A stretch of DNA of 64,000 nucleotides from Candidatus Scatomonas pullistercoris (GCA_018713515.1 DVOO01000030.1:110552-174551); one strand, 5' to 3'. Positions 37,456 to 47,048 are shown, counted from the stretch's first letter. The notes: generated by a model not told the origin, from the letters alone. Numbers and translations: made by a program.

Positions 37456-38952
37456 ATGGAAAACGAATGTGTCGTCTCAATGGAAAATATCTGCAAGTCT
37501 TTTGGCGGAACTCCGGTTCTTAAAAATGTGAATTTTCAGCTGAAAAAGGGAGAAGTACATGCGCTTGTAGGAGGAAACGGCGCGGGAAAGTCCACCTTGA
37601 TGAAAATTATGAACGGGGTCTATAAAAAAGACAGCGGGATTGTCCGGGTGAGAGGCAGGGAAGTCGAATATCAGCATATCAGGGACGCATGGAAATACGG
37701 GATCAGGATGATATTCCAGGAATTAAGTCTTTGTCCTACTCTAAGCGTGATGGAAAACATTTTTTTGACTAATGAAATTAAAAAATGCGGTCTGCTGAAT
37801 AAAAATGCAATGAAAAAGAAGACAGCGGAAATTCTGGAAGAACTTCATATCGAAGCGAAACCGGATGATATTATAGGGGATCTGCCGGTGGGAACCTGCC
37901 AGCTGATTGAAATCGCAAAGGCATTATTCAGTGACGCGGCAGTATTGATTCTGGATGAACCTACAGCATCGCTGACAGACCGGGAAACCAAGGTTTTATT
38001 TCAGAGGGTAAATGAGCTGAAACAGAAGGGGATTTCTTTTATTTATATTTCCCACCGAATGAAAGAAATTTTTCAGATTGCCGACAGAATTTCCGTGCTG
38101 CGGGACGGTGAACTGATATCTACTTTAGACATCAAGGACACTTCGATGAATGAAGTGATCACCCAGATTACCTCCGGTGCCGGCGGAGATCTTGTGTATC
38201 ATCCGCATGAAAAGCCGATTGACGGAAATCCGGAACTGTTCCGGGTAGAACATCTTGTAATAGGAGATCTAGTAAAGGATGTTTCTTTTTCTATCCGCAA
38301 GGGAGAGGTTCTGGGAATTGCCGGACTGATGGGAAGCGGTAGAACGGAAACAGCAGAAGCGATTTTCGGGATCCGAAAGTACCATTCCGCAAAGTTTTTT
38401 ATGGAAGGGCAAGAGATCCAGATCCATTCGATCCGGGACGCGGTAAAAAATAAAATTGCGCTGATACCGGAAGACCGCCGCAGGGAAGGACTTGTTCTGT
38501 CTCATACGCTGGAACAGAATCTTTGCTTGACAAATTTGGAAAAGATTAAAAGACGGATCCTCTCCAGCAATCGAAAAGCAAAAAAGTTCGCAGAGAAATG
38601 TGTCAGAGATTTTCGGGTAAAGACTGCGGGTGTCAACATTCCGATGGTGAATCTTTCGGGAGGAAATCAGCAGAAGATCGTAATCGCAAAATGGCTGAAA
38701 ACAAATCCTAAATTACTGATTATGGATGAGCCGACGGCCGGCGTGGATATCGGGGCCAAGGGTGAAGTAATAGAAATTGTCCGCAAATACGCGGCCCAGG
38801 GAAACGGGGTACTCTTTATTTCATCAGAAATGCCGGAACTTCTGGCTGTGTGCGACAGGATCATTGTTTATTGCGAAGGGGTTCTTACAAAAGAATACCT
38901 GCGGGAAAGTATTACGAGTGAGGAGATTTTGGAATATGCAATCCAGCAGTAA
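37456..38952 (+). CDS. Sugar ABC transporter ATPase, RbsA-like (two ABC domains)
   Basis: 498 residues with two nucleotide-binding domains. First: Walker A GGNGAGKST, Walker B LILDEPTASL. Second: degenerate Walker A-like GLMGSGRTE, signature LSGGNQQK, LLIMDEPTAGVD. This is the RbsA/MglA arrangement. The start is the ATG at 37456 after AGAGGTGG. It overlaps the permease gene by 17 bases, confirming one operon. Confidence 0.93.
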   Translation: MENECVVSMENICKSFGGTPVLKNVNFQLKKGEVHALVGGNGAGKSTLMKIMNGVYKKDSGIVRVRGREVEYQHIRDAWKYGIRMIFQELSLCPTLSVMENIFLTNEIKKCGLLNKNAMKKKTAEILEELHIEAKPDDIIGDLPVGTCQLIEIAKALFSDAAVLILDEPTASLTDRETKVLFQRVNELKQKGISFIYISHRMKEIFQIADRISVLRDGELISTLDIKDTSMNEVITQITSGAGGDLVYHPHEKPIDGNPELFRVEHLVIGDLVKDVSFSIRKGEVLGIAGLMGSGRTETAEAIFGIRKYHSAKFFMEGQEIQIHSIRDAVKNKIALIPEDRRREGLVLSHTLEQNLCLTNLEKIKRRILSSNRKAKKFAEKCVRDFRVKTAGVNIPMVNLSGGNQQKIVIAKWLKTNPKLLIMDEPTAGVDIGAKGEVIEIVRKYAAQGNGVLFISSEMPELLAVCDRIIVYCEGVLTKEYLRESITSEEILEYAIQQ

Positions 38953-39898
38953 AAAGAAAAGCAGATTTGATATCAGCAAATATGTTGTGTATATCATTTT
39001 TGTCCTCTGCATTGCTATATTTGGAATCTGGCTGGGCGATTCATTTTTTTCAGTGACAAACCTGCTGAATGTAGTGCGCCAGTCAGGAGCAATCGCGGTG
39101 ATGGCAATCGGAATGGTATTTATTATCGGACTGGGACATATTGATCTTTCGATCAGTTCTGTTGTTGCGGTTTCGGCGCTGCTGATCGGAGTGATTTTGA
39201 GAAGCACGGGCAATATTTTTCTGGCCATGCTTGCGGCGCTGGGATTTGGAGCCCTGGTGGGTCTCTGCAACGGCCTCTGCGTTACGCGGCTGCACATGCC
39301 GGCGTTTCTGACTACTTTGGGAGTCCAGAGTATTCTGACAGGAATCGCGATGTGGATGACGGGGACCAAGGCGGTTCCGATTACAAATGATACATTTTTA
39401 TATTGGTTCGGTTCCGGACAGGTGGGAGGTGTTATCCCAATCCTGCTGTTCTGGGCGGTAGCGGCCATGATTATCGGCCATATTGTTTTAAGCTATACTT
39501 CCTATGGGCGGAGAGTCCTGGCATCGGGAGGAAATGTTACTGCGGCCAGATATGCTGGGGTAAATGTAAAACGTGTGACAGTTACAGCCTTTATGATGCA
39601 GGGAATACTGGCAGCTCTGGCAGGAGCCCTTTATGCGGGAAGAACTCAGGCGGCCCGCTGGGATTTTGGAGAAGGCGTAGAGATGAATGTAATCGCCGCA
39701 GTTGTGCTGGGCGGTACTGCCATGAGCGGCGGCACCGGTTCTGCCATTGGAGCGGTGGTAGGATCTGTGCTGATTATGATGATAAACAATGGATTGGTAA
39801 TCGGAAGACTGGGGGTTGCTCAGCAGACACTGATGCAGGGCGTGATCATTATCATTGCGGTTGCCCTCAGCGAGTTGGGAAAAAAGAGAAGAGAGTAG
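38936..39898 (+). CDS. Sugar ABC transporter permease, RbsC-like
   Basis: 320 residues with about nine hydrophobic segments; GLGHIDLSISSVVAVSALL and GRRVLASGGNVTAARYAGV are RbsC-family sequences (the latter is the ATPase-contact loop). It forms the membrane channel for the RbsA-like ATPase. The ATG at 38936 lies within the end of the ATPase gene with GAGGAG upstream. Confidence 0.93.
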   Translation: MQSSSKKKSRFDISKYVVYIIFVLCIAIFGIWLGDSFFSVTNLLNVVRQSGAIAVMAIGMVFIIGLGHIDLSISSVVAVSALLIGVILRSTGNIFLAMLAALGFGALVGLCNGLCVTRLHMPAFLTTLGVQSILTGIAMWMTGTKAVPITNDTFLYWFGSGQVGGVIPILLFWAVAAMIIGHIVLSYTSYGRRVLASGGNVTAARYAGVNVKRVTVTAFMMQGILAALAGALYAGRTQAARWDFGEGVEMNVIAAVVLGGTAMSGGTGSAIGAVVGSVLIMMINNGLVIGRLGVAQQTLMQGVIIIIAVALSELGKKRRE

Positions 39899-39968
39899 AA
39901 CTGACGGCCTGAAAGGAATATTTAAAAGAACCAGCTGATCAAATGCAATAAGTTAGGAGGGAAAATTT

Positions 39969-40808
39969 ATGAAGTATTCATTTAACACATGGGCATACAG
40001 CCATTTTCCGTGCTGGGTTCCGGCTTATCCGCTGGAAGAGGTGATCCGGCGTTTGGCAAAAATCGGATACGATGGACTGGAACTGGGATGCGCGCAGCCA
40101 CAGGCATGGCCGTATTTTACAAGTACAGAGCAGAGAAAGAAAATAAGCAGCCTGCTGAAACAGAATAATATCCGCATTTCGTCTATTTTGCCGGCACCCG
40201 GCGGCGGACCGGGAGGCAATATTGCGTCCGCGAACCCGGAAGAAAGAAAATGGACGGTGCAGTATTGGAAGGACTGCATGGATATGGGCATGGAGATGGA
40301 TGAATGCAAAACATTTCTGTGTGTATGCGGATGGTATATCTACGGAACCAGAGAAAGAGACGCGTGGAAATGGGCGGTAGAAGGATTAAGCCAGGTGGCG
40401 GATTACGCGGCAAAAAGCGGGATCACCCTGGTACTGGAGCCTACGGCTACAGACAGCAATCTGGTAGAAAGCTGCGATGATGCTATCAATATGATGGAAG
40501 ATATCGCAAAAGAGAATGTAAAGCTTATGTTTGACACAACCCATGCGCTTTACAGAAACGAGGTGCCTTCGGATTATGTATACCAGATGGGCAAAAATCT
40601 GAAACATATCCATATGGCGGATTACGACAGAAAAGCTCCGGGAACCAATGGGTGTGATTTTGTAGATATTATGCAGGCACTGAAGGACATCGGATATGAC
40701 GGCTACATTACGATGGAAAACGGCTTCCCCACCAGATCCTGCCATCCGGACGTGGTAGCCAGGCAGTCATTGGAAAATCTGAAAGCGATAGAAGCGCAGC
40801 TAAAATAA
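39969..40808 (+). CDS. TIM-barrel sugar isomerase/epimerase (AP-endonuclease-2 fold)
   Basis: 279 residues. Metal-ligand motifs of the xylose-isomerase-like/tagatose-3-epimerase fold: LVLEPTA (Glu), MFDTTHAL (Asp/His), IHMADYD (His) and ITMENGF (Glu). Family members epimerise or isomerise ketoses, and some cleave C-glycosides. It is in the operon behind the transporter (71 bases) and before a Gfo/Idh/MocA dehydrogenase. TTAGGAGGG precedes the ATG. The substrate is not predictable. Confidence 0.85.
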   Translation: MKYSFNTWAYSHFPCWVPAYPLEEVIRRLAKIGYDGLELGCAQPQAWPYFTSTEQRKKISSLLKQNNIRISSILPAPGGGPGGNIASANPEERKWTVQYWKDCMDMGMEMDECKTFLCVCGWYIYGTRERDAWKWAVEGLSQVADYAAKSGITLVLEPTATDSNLVESCDDAINMMEDIAKENVKLMFDTTHALYRNEVPSDYVYQMGKNLKHIHMADYDRKAPGTNGCDFVDIMQALKDIGYDGYITMENGFPTRSCHPDVVARQSLENLKAIEAQLK

Positions 40809-40825
40809 GCTTCAGGGAGGACAGG

Positions 40826-41869
40826 ATGATTCATGTAGGTGTGATCGGATGCGGACGTATTGCGCAGGTCCGCCATCTGCCCGAATATGCGGAAAATAAA
40901 AATGTTGCCATCACAGGAGTATACGACTTAAATCATGAAAGGGCAGAAGCAATTTCCAGACAGTATGGGGCAAAAGCGTACAGCAGCCATGAGGAACTGC
41001 TGGCAGATCAGGAAATTGAGGCGGTCAGTGTCTGCGCCGCAAATAACGCGCATGCGCAAATAACAATTGAAGCGCTGAAAGCAGGCAAACATGTACTGTG
41101 CGAAAAGCCGATGGCGGTAACACTGGACGAGTGTGTGGAAATGGTGGAAACAGCCGAGAGATGCGGAAAATATCTGATGATCGGGCATAACCAGCGGCTG
41201 GCCCCTTCCCATAAACGGGCAAAAGAGTTGATCGCCGGAGGAGCAATCGGGAAAATTCTGACGTTTAAAACTAATTTTGCTCACTGCGGACCGGAAACCT
41301 GGACTGTAGACAGTCAAAAGAACTGGTTTTTTGATAAGAGCAAATCGGTATTTGGCGCAATGGCGGACCTGGGAATACATAAAACAGATCTGATTCAGTA
41401 TTTAACTGACCAAAAAATTACAGAGGTTGAGGCTGTTGTCACTACACTGGATAAAAAAGACAGCAGCGGCCAATTGATTCAGGTGGATGACAATGCTCTG
41501 TGTATTTACCGGATGGAGCAGGGGATCATCGGAACAATGACGGTCAGCTGGACCTGCTATGGGAAAGAAGAAAATTCAACGATTCTGTACGGAACCCAGG
41601 GAGTTATGCGTATTTATGATGATCCAAATTATTCCATCATTATCGAAAAAAGAGACGGAACCAGAGAATTTTATCAGGTAGATCAAATTCAGACGAACGA
41701 TCATCAGACGAAATCCGGTGTGATTGATATGTGGGTGGACTGCCTTGTAAACCATCATGAACCGGAAATATCGGGAAAAGAGGCGCTGAGCGCCATGAAG
41801 GCCGTGTTTGCTGCTTTAGAATCCTCAAGGACCGGACAGAAAGTATGCGTCAGACAGGGGGAACTATGA
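40826..41869 (+). CDS. Gfo/Idh/MocA-family sugar dehydrogenase
   Basis: 347 residues. N-terminal Rossmann fold (VGVIGCGRIAQVRHLP), EKP motif (CEKPMAVTLDE) typical of the family, and a C-terminal alpha/beta domain with the catalytic His region (DLGIHKTDLIQYL). Members oxidise a hydroxyl of a sugar, inositol or glycoside with NAD. It overlaps the next isomerase gene by four bases (ATGA), so their products probably act in sequence. Confidence 0.9.
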   Translation: MIHVGVIGCGRIAQVRHLPEYAENKNVAITGVYDLNHERAEAISRQYGAKAYSSHEELLADQEIEAVSVCAANNAHAQITIEALKAGKHVLCEKPMAVTLDECVEMVETAERCGKYLMIGHNQRLAPSHKRAKELIAGGAIGKILTFKTNFAHCGPETWTVDSQKNWFFDKSKSVFGAMADLGIHKTDLIQYLTDQKITEVEAVVTTLDKKDSSGQLIQVDDNALCIYRMEQGIIGTMTVSWTCYGKEENSTILYGTQGVMRIYDDPNYSIIIEKRDGTREFYQVDQIQTNDHQTKSGVIDMWVDCLVNHHEPEISGKEALSAMKAVFAALESSRTGQKVCVRQGEL

Positions 41870-42780
41870 AACTGGGACTATTAAGCGCAATTTTAGGAGA
41901 AATGCCGTTTGAAAAAATGGTGGATTTTGCGGGAGAATTAAAACTGGAATGCGTGGAAGTGGCCTGCTGGCCGGTGGGCAGAGCGGAGCGCCGCTACGCA
42001 GGGGTCAGCCATATCGATGTGGAACACCTTACGGAGGACAGGGCCCGGTATCTTCTGGAGTACTGCGAAAAGCGAGGGGTTGCGATATCGGCGCTGGCAT
42101 ATTATCCCAATATATTGGAACCGGAACTTGAAAAGAGAAACAGATACATCCGGCATTTGCTGAAGGTCATTGACGCGGCAGCAATGCTGAATGTCAATAC
42201 AGTTACAAGCTTTATCGGAAGAATTCCGGATAAAACGGTGGATGAGAATCTGAGCGAGATGGAGAAAGTCTGGAAACCGATCCTGGAATATGCCGCAGAC
42301 AAAAAGGTAAGGATTGCCATTGAAAACTGTCCTATGCTGTTTACTGAAGATGAATGGCCCGGCGGTCAAAATCTTATGACATCTCCTTCAAATTGGAGAA
42401 AGATTTTCCAGATTCTGGACTATGATAATCTCGGATTAAATTATGATCCGTCACATTTTGTATGGCAGCAGATAGATTATATCCGTCCGCTGTATGAGTT
42501 TAAAGACAAAATTTTTCATGTCCATTTTAAAGATATAAAATTATATCCGGATAAATTGAGGGATGTAGGTATTATGTCTCTGCCGCTGGAATATATGGCG
42601 CCGAAAATACCGGGACTGGGCGATGTGGACTGGAGCCGGTATGTATCCGCCTTGACGGATATCGGATATAACGGATATGCCTGTATCGAAATAGAAGATA
42701 AAGCGTTTGAAGATTCTCTGGAAAACGCGCAGAATGCCGTCAGGCTGAGCACAAGATATCTTAGAAATTTCATCGCATAA
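41866..42780 (+). CDS. TIM-barrel sugar isomerase/epimerase, second copy type
   Basis: 304 residues from the ATG at 41866, which overlaps the preceding stop; AGGGGGAACT is the ribosome site. Metal-ligand motifs: IAIENCPM (Glu), LNYDPSHFVW (Asp/His), FHVHFKDI (His), CIEIEDKA (Glu). It differs clearly from the epimerase at 39969, so two different sugar rearrangements or a two-subunit enzyme are possible. Relatives include inosose isomerases and C-glycoside cleaving subunits; I cannot choose. Confidence 0.87.
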   Translation: MKLGLLSAILGEMPFEKMVDFAGELKLECVEVACWPVGRAERRYAGVSHIDVEHLTEDRARYLLEYCEKRGVAISALAYYPNILEPELEKRNRYIRHLLKVIDAAAMLNVNTVTSFIGRIPDKTVDENLSEMEKVWKPILEYAADKKVRIAIENCPMLFTEDEWPGGQNLMTSPSNWRKIFQILDYDNLGLNYDPSHFVWQQIDYIRPLYEFKDKIFHVHFKDIKLYPDKLRDVGIMSLPLEYMAPKIPGLGDVDWSRYVSALTDIGYNGYACIEIEDKAFEDSLENAQNAVRLSTRYLRNFIA

Positions 42781-42802
42781 AATTGGGGGAAATAAGCTCT
42801 TT

Positions 42803-42840
42803 TCATTCAGCCAAATCCTTTCGGGGGTTTGGCTGAATGA
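42803..42840 (+). other. Hairpin between epimerase and reductase genes
   Basis: TCATTCAGCCAAA (42803-42815) pairs perfectly with TTTGGCTGAATGA (42828-42840). No T-run follows, so it is more likely a processing or stability element setting different levels for the downstream redox genes. Confidence 0.55.
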
Positions 42841-42872
42841 ATAAACAGAATAATTTTGAGGAGGAAAATCTT

Positions 42873-44837
42873 ATGCAGAACGGACCGCTTTCAAGACTGT
42901 TTTCACCTATACAGTTAGGAAATGTCACTTTGAAGAACCGGATCATATTTTTAGCGCACTGGACGAATTATGGAAATAATCATGGCTATAAGGAAGACGG
43001 CCTGGCTTCAGAACGGTTAGCCATGCATTATATCGAGAGAGCAAAGGGCGGAGCTGGTCTTGTCTGTGTTACCCAGAGCGTCTCCCCCACAGGCCAGATG
43101 GGAAGAACTATGGTTCAGGCGCACGATGAGAGGAATGAAAAAGTTTTTCGGTATATGTGTGAGGAAATACACAAATACGGCGCAAAAGTCTTTGGACAAT
43201 TTAATCACTGCGGACATACATCGTGTATGCAGAGACCGCCGCTGCTTTACGCTCCCACACAGATGCCGGGTCCGCACTGCTATGTGAATACAAAAGAACT
43301 GGAAATCGATGAAATGGAGGAGATCAAATCCTATTATGTGAAGGCAGCGGTTTATGAGAAAGAGTGGGGATTTGACGGAGTAGAATTAAAGATTGCCCAT
43401 GACGGACTGCTGAGGACATTTATATCTCCGTATTTAAATCGCAGAACAGATCAGTATGGCGGATCCTTTGAGAACCGTATGAGATATCCGCTGGAAATCA
43501 TCGGGGCGATCCGTGAAGCGGTAGGCGATGGATATCCCATAGGAGTGCGTCTCTGTATGGATGAATTTACTGAGTGGGGATACAGCTGGGACTACGGAAT
43601 ACGGGTGGCAAAAGAACTGGAAAAGGCGGGAGTCACTTATATAAACAGCGATGCAGGCTGCTTCAGCAATTACAACTTTGAAATTCCCAATAATTATATT
43701 CCTATGGGATTCGGGGTATATATGGCGGCCGAACTGAAAAAGGCGGTACGGATTCCGGTAGCGGCTTTTGGAAGAATCAACGATCCGGTTCAGGCGGAAA
43801 TGATTTTGGAAGAAGGAAGCGCGGATATGATCGGAATGTGCCGGCAGCTGATCTGCGATCCGGAAACTCCTAATAAGGCCAGAGAAGGCAGACTAGATGA
43901 TATCCGGCACTGTGTTGCCTGTTCGGAAGGCTGTGGAATGGTGACGCAGCAGGAGGGCGTGGTATGTGTACATAATCCGGCAGCAGGAAGAGAAAAAAGA
44001 CTGGGAATCGGCACATTGGAAAAGGCAGGCCGAAGGAAAAAGATCATGGTGGTGGGAGCCGGGATCGCAGGGCTTAAAACTGCGGAAATAGCAGCCCGCA
44101 GAGGACATGAGGTTAAAGTTTATGAGAAGACATCTCAGGCGGGAGGACAGATGCTTCTGGCGGAGAAGATTCCTATGAGGGCGGAAATGGGAGAAGTATA
44201 CCGCTATCTGCGTGTGCAGCTTCAAAATATGGGAGTCCCGATTTTTTATAACTGCCGGGCAGATGAAGAAAAAGTGCGGCAGGAATCACCGGATGCAGTG
44301 GTGATTGCCACCGGATCCAGGCCTGTTCTGCCTGACCTGGGAAAAGACTGCGGGCTGACTTTGCTGGATCCGCGAAGCGCTATGGAACATCCGGAAAGGA
44401 TAGGAGAAAAAGTTGTCGTCATTGACCGGATCGGATATTGGCAGGCCCTTGGTGTGGCAGATTATGCTGCCTGTTTGGGAGCGTCAGTCAGTGTGGCAAC
44501 AGAACGGCTGTTTGCAGGCGTTGATATTGAAGAGACATGCCGCGAAAATTTAAACCGGCGCTTATATCGGAAAGGGGCGGAATTTTATACAAGCTGCCGT
44601 CTGAAGGAAGTGATTTCAGATACGGTTGTTTTTGAAAGTATTTTTAATCATAAGGAGATCAGGCTGGAGCATGTAGATACGCTGATCATTGCCCAAGAAA
44701 GCAGATCGGAAAATCAACTGTATCGATTGCTGAAGCAGAAAGGCGGATACGAAACATATTGTGTAGGAGACGCGGCCGCTCCGGGAACGGTACTGCGGAT
44801 TATCTTTGAGGCGGAAGAACTGGGAAGAAAACTGTGA
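42873..44837 (+). CDS. Old-Yellow-Enzyme-type reductase with FMN, 4Fe-4S and FAD domains
   Basis: 654 residues from the ATG at 42873 (GAGGAGG upstream). Residues 1-345 form the FMN TIM barrel (FSPIQLGNVTLKNRI; SPYLNRRTDQYGGSFENR). Cysteines 347, 350, 354 and 365 bind a 4Fe-4S cluster. From 390, VVGAGIAGLKTAEIAARR starts the FAD/NAD(P)H domain. This is the 2,4-dienoyl-CoA reductase/trimethylamine dehydrogenase architecture. The barrel's usual HxAHGYL motif reads KIAHDGL, so the substrate may be unusual. It overlaps the EtfB frame region closely and probably works with it. Confidence 0.88.
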   Translation: MQNGPLSRLFSPIQLGNVTLKNRIIFLAHWTNYGNNHGYKEDGLASERLAMHYIERAKGGAGLVCVTQSVSPTGQMGRTMVQAHDERNEKVFRYMCEEIHKYGAKVFGQFNHCGHTSCMQRPPLLYAPTQMPGPHCYVNTKELEIDEMEEIKSYYVKAAVYEKEWGFDGVELKIAHDGLLRTFISPYLNRRTDQYGGSFENRMRYPLEIIGAIREAVGDGYPIGVRLCMDEFTEWGYSWDYGIRVAKELEKAGVTYINSDAGCFSNYNFEIPNNYIPMGFGVYMAAELKKAVRIPVAAFGRINDPVQAEMILEEGSADMIGMCRQLICDPETPNKAREGRLDDIRHCVACSEGCGMVTQQEGVVCVHNPAAGREKRLGIGTLEKAGRRKKIMVVGAGIAGLKTAEIAARRGHEVKVYEKTSQAGGQMLLAEKIPMRAEMGEVYRYLRVQLQNMGVPIFYNCRADEEKVRQESPDAVVIATGSRPVLPDLGKDCGLTLLDPRSAMEHPERIGEKVVVIDRIGYWQALGVADYAACLGASVSVATERLFAGVDIEETCRENLNRRLYRKGAEFYTSCRLKEVISDTVVFESIFNHKEIRLEHVDTLIIAQESRSENQLYRLLKQKGGYETYCVGDAAAPGTVLRIIFEAEELGRKL

Positions 44838-44851
44838 AAGGCAGGGAGAAT

Positions 44852-45685
44852 ATGAGAATTGTAGTTTGCATAAAGCAGGTTCCGGACACGGCAGAGGTAA
44901 AAATCGATCCGGAAACCAATAATTTGGTCCGGCAGGGAATCCCCAGCATTATGAATCCTTTTGACTATACAGCGCTGGCAGAAGCGTTAAGGTTGAAGCG
45001 TGAAAACGGAGGTACAATCACTGTCATTTCCATGGGTCCGGAGCAGGTAAAGAAAGAGTTGAAAATGTGCCTCAAAATGGGAGCGGACCGGGCTGTCCTT
45101 CTCAGCGACAGAAAGCTGGGAGGAGCAGACACGCTGGCTACCGGTTATGCATTGGCTGAAGCAATTAAAAAAATCGGCGGAGATTTAATCTTATGCGGAA
45201 ATGAAGCAATTGACGGATGTACCGGGCAGGTAGGGCCGATGATCGGGGAGTATTTGAATATTCCGGCGTTTACATACGTTACGGGGCTGCAGATGGATAA
45301 AAACAGGCTGAAAATATCCAGAAAAACAGAATGCTCGCAAGAAGTATACACATGCTCGCTGCCGGCGGCAGCCTGCATGCTGAAGGGGGGAGAAGAACTG
45401 AAGGAGCAGGAGACGGACCGGGAGATAGAAGTGTGGAATGCGGATTTTCTGGATCCCGGGAGAATCGGTTCCGCCGGGTCACCGACAAAAGTAGCCGGGA
45501 TTTCCGTATCGGAACGCGAAAAAAATTTTTTGTATGTCGATTACAGATGGGATCTGGAAACCCGTATGGAGTATATTTTTAACGGGGGGCTTTCCGTAAA
45601 GGAAACAAAGATCCAAAGAGGAAGCGCCAGGACGCTGGCTGCAAAAATCCTGGGGGAGGGATGGGTAAAGTATGATCAGGTTTGA
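44852..45685 (+). CDS. etfB: Electron transfer flavoprotein beta subunit
   Basis: 277 residues. CIKQVPDTAEVKIDPETNN, GADTLATGYALAEAI and the GNEAIDGCTGQVGPMIGEYL ETF-beta signature are clear. Pairs with EtfA to carry electrons between dehydrogenases and acceptors, sometimes by bifurcation. It starts 14 bases after the reductase stop and overlaps etfA by 14 bases. No acyl-CoA dehydrogenase is present, so the upstream reductase is the likely partner. Confidence 0.92.
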   Translation: MRIVVCIKQVPDTAEVKIDPETNNLVRQGIPSIMNPFDYTALAEALRLKRENGGTITVISMGPEQVKKELKMCLKMGADRAVLLSDRKLGGADTLATGYALAEAIKKIGGDLILCGNEAIDGCTGQVGPMIGEYLNIPAFTYVTGLQMDKNRLKISRKTECSQEVYTCSLPAAACMLKGGEELKEQETDREIEVWNADFLDPGRIGSAGSPTKVAGISVSEREKNFLYVDYRWDLETRMEYIFNGGLSVKETKIQRGSARTLAAKILGEGWVKYDQV

Positions 45686-46850
45686 TAAAGAAAAATGTAT
45701 CAGCTGCGGCAAATGTGAAAAAGCCTGCCCTTTTGGGAGTATTCAGATGACAGAGCACTATCCGGTGCTGGATGCGTCCTGCAAAGAGTGCGGACAATGT
45801 GTAAAAGCTTGTCCTGCGGGGGCATTGAATGTGGAAAAGAAGGAGAGTACGATCGATAAAACAAAGTATCAGGGCTTTTGGGTCGTAGGTGTGGAGAGGG
45901 AGGAGTCTCAGCTGAAGAAAGTGACGCTTGAGCTGCTCAGCGAGGCCCGAAGGCTGGCGGATCGAAAAAACAGTACGGTTACACTGATCGTTTTCGGAGA
46001 TTTTATTCCTTCAGCATGGAAAGAAGCAGCGGAGCGGACAGGATGCGATAAAATAATCCTTCTGGCGGGAGGAAAAAATACTGCGGATATGGATTTTAGG
46101 GTGGGCGCAGTCGTTCAGGCAGTCCGGGCTGAGAAACCGGAAGTGGTTTTGTTCCCGGCCACAGCTGATGGAAGAGATTTGGCACCCAAAGCAGCCTGCC
46201 GGCTTCAGACAGGTCTGACGGCGGATTGTACAGGATTGGATATAAATGAAGAGGGAAATTTAGTACAGATCCGTCCGACCTACGGGGGAAGTATTATGGC
46301 ATCGATTCTTACGCCGGAGCACAGGCCCCAGATGGCAACCATCCGCCCTAATGTGATGAAAATTAAATGGAAGGAAGAGGTAAAACCGGCAGAAACAGAA
46401 CTTTTTCAGGTGAAACCGGAAAATTCTTTCGGGAGGGTCATAATAGAAGTAATTCAGGAAATGGAAAGCGCATTTGGGAATTTGGAGGAAGCAGCCATTG
46501 TGATCGCAGGTGGATACGGCCTGAAAAATGGGGAAAACTTTCGGAAAATGTATAAACTTTGTGAAAAGCTGCACGCTTCGGCGGGGGCCACAAGAAAAGC
46601 CGTGGATGAAGGATGGGCACCGGCGGAGATACAGATCGGCCAGACAGGCAAAACAGTCGCGCCGGATCTGTATATCGCTTTTGGAATTTCAGGGGCGTTG
46701 CAGCACACGTTGGGAATGAGTCGGGCAAAAAGGGTGATTGCTGTCAATAACGATCCGGGAGCCCCTATTTTTGGCATTTGTGATACGGCGATCTTGGGCG
46801 ATGCGGGAGAGGTTCTTTCAGCAATGCTGGAACAGATTGAAGAAAAGTGA
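45672..46850 (+). CDS. etfA: Electron transfer flavoprotein alpha subunit with ferredoxin domain
   Basis: 392 residues. The first 50 residues are a two-cluster ferredoxin: cysteines 9, 12, 15, 19 and 37, 40, 43, 47. The ETF-alpha part follows, ending with the FAD-binding GQTGKTVAPDLYIAFGISGA and QHTLGM. EtfA with an N-terminal ferredoxin is known from the caffeyl-CoA reductase type of complex, where ferredoxin takes part in electron bifurcation. It is the last gene of the island operon, ended by a terminator at 46887. Confidence 0.93.
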   Translation: MIRFDKEKCISCGKCEKACPFGSIQMTEHYPVLDASCKECGQCVKACPAGALNVEKKESTIDKTKYQGFWVVGVEREESQLKKVTLELLSEARRLADRKNSTVTLIVFGDFIPSAWKEAAERTGCDKIILLAGGKNTADMDFRVGAVVQAVRAEKPEVVLFPATADGRDLAPKAACRLQTGLTADCTGLDINEEGNLVQIRPTYGGSIMASILTPEHRPQMATIRPNVMKIKWKEEVKPAETELFQVKPENSFGRVIIEVIQEMESAFGNLEEAAIVIAGGYGLKNGENFRKMYKLCEKLHASAGATRKAVDEGWAPAEIQIGQTGKTVAPDLYIAFGISGALQHTLGMSRAKRVIAVNNDPGAPIFGICDTAILGDAGEVLSAMLEQIEEK

Positions 46851-46886
46851 ACTTTCAGAAGCGCAAGAATAACTGGTCAATATGGG

Positions 46887-46943
46887 AAAGGAGCCGCTGC
46901 AAAATGGATGTTTAATTGTCTATAGAGCAATGGCTCCTTTTTT
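46887..46943 (+). terminator. Terminator of island operon
   Basis: AAAGGAGCC (46887-46895) pairs with GGCTCCTTT (46932-46940), followed by TTT. The loop is long (about 36 bases). Confidence 0.65.
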
Positions 46944-47048
46944 GCGTCTGAAAACAGAGAATGATCGGCATACTATTTGTTTTTTTCTAAAACATCTTAA
47001 AGTTAGATACCTGCCGGATATAAATTTAAAAAGTAATATGCCCTCATT

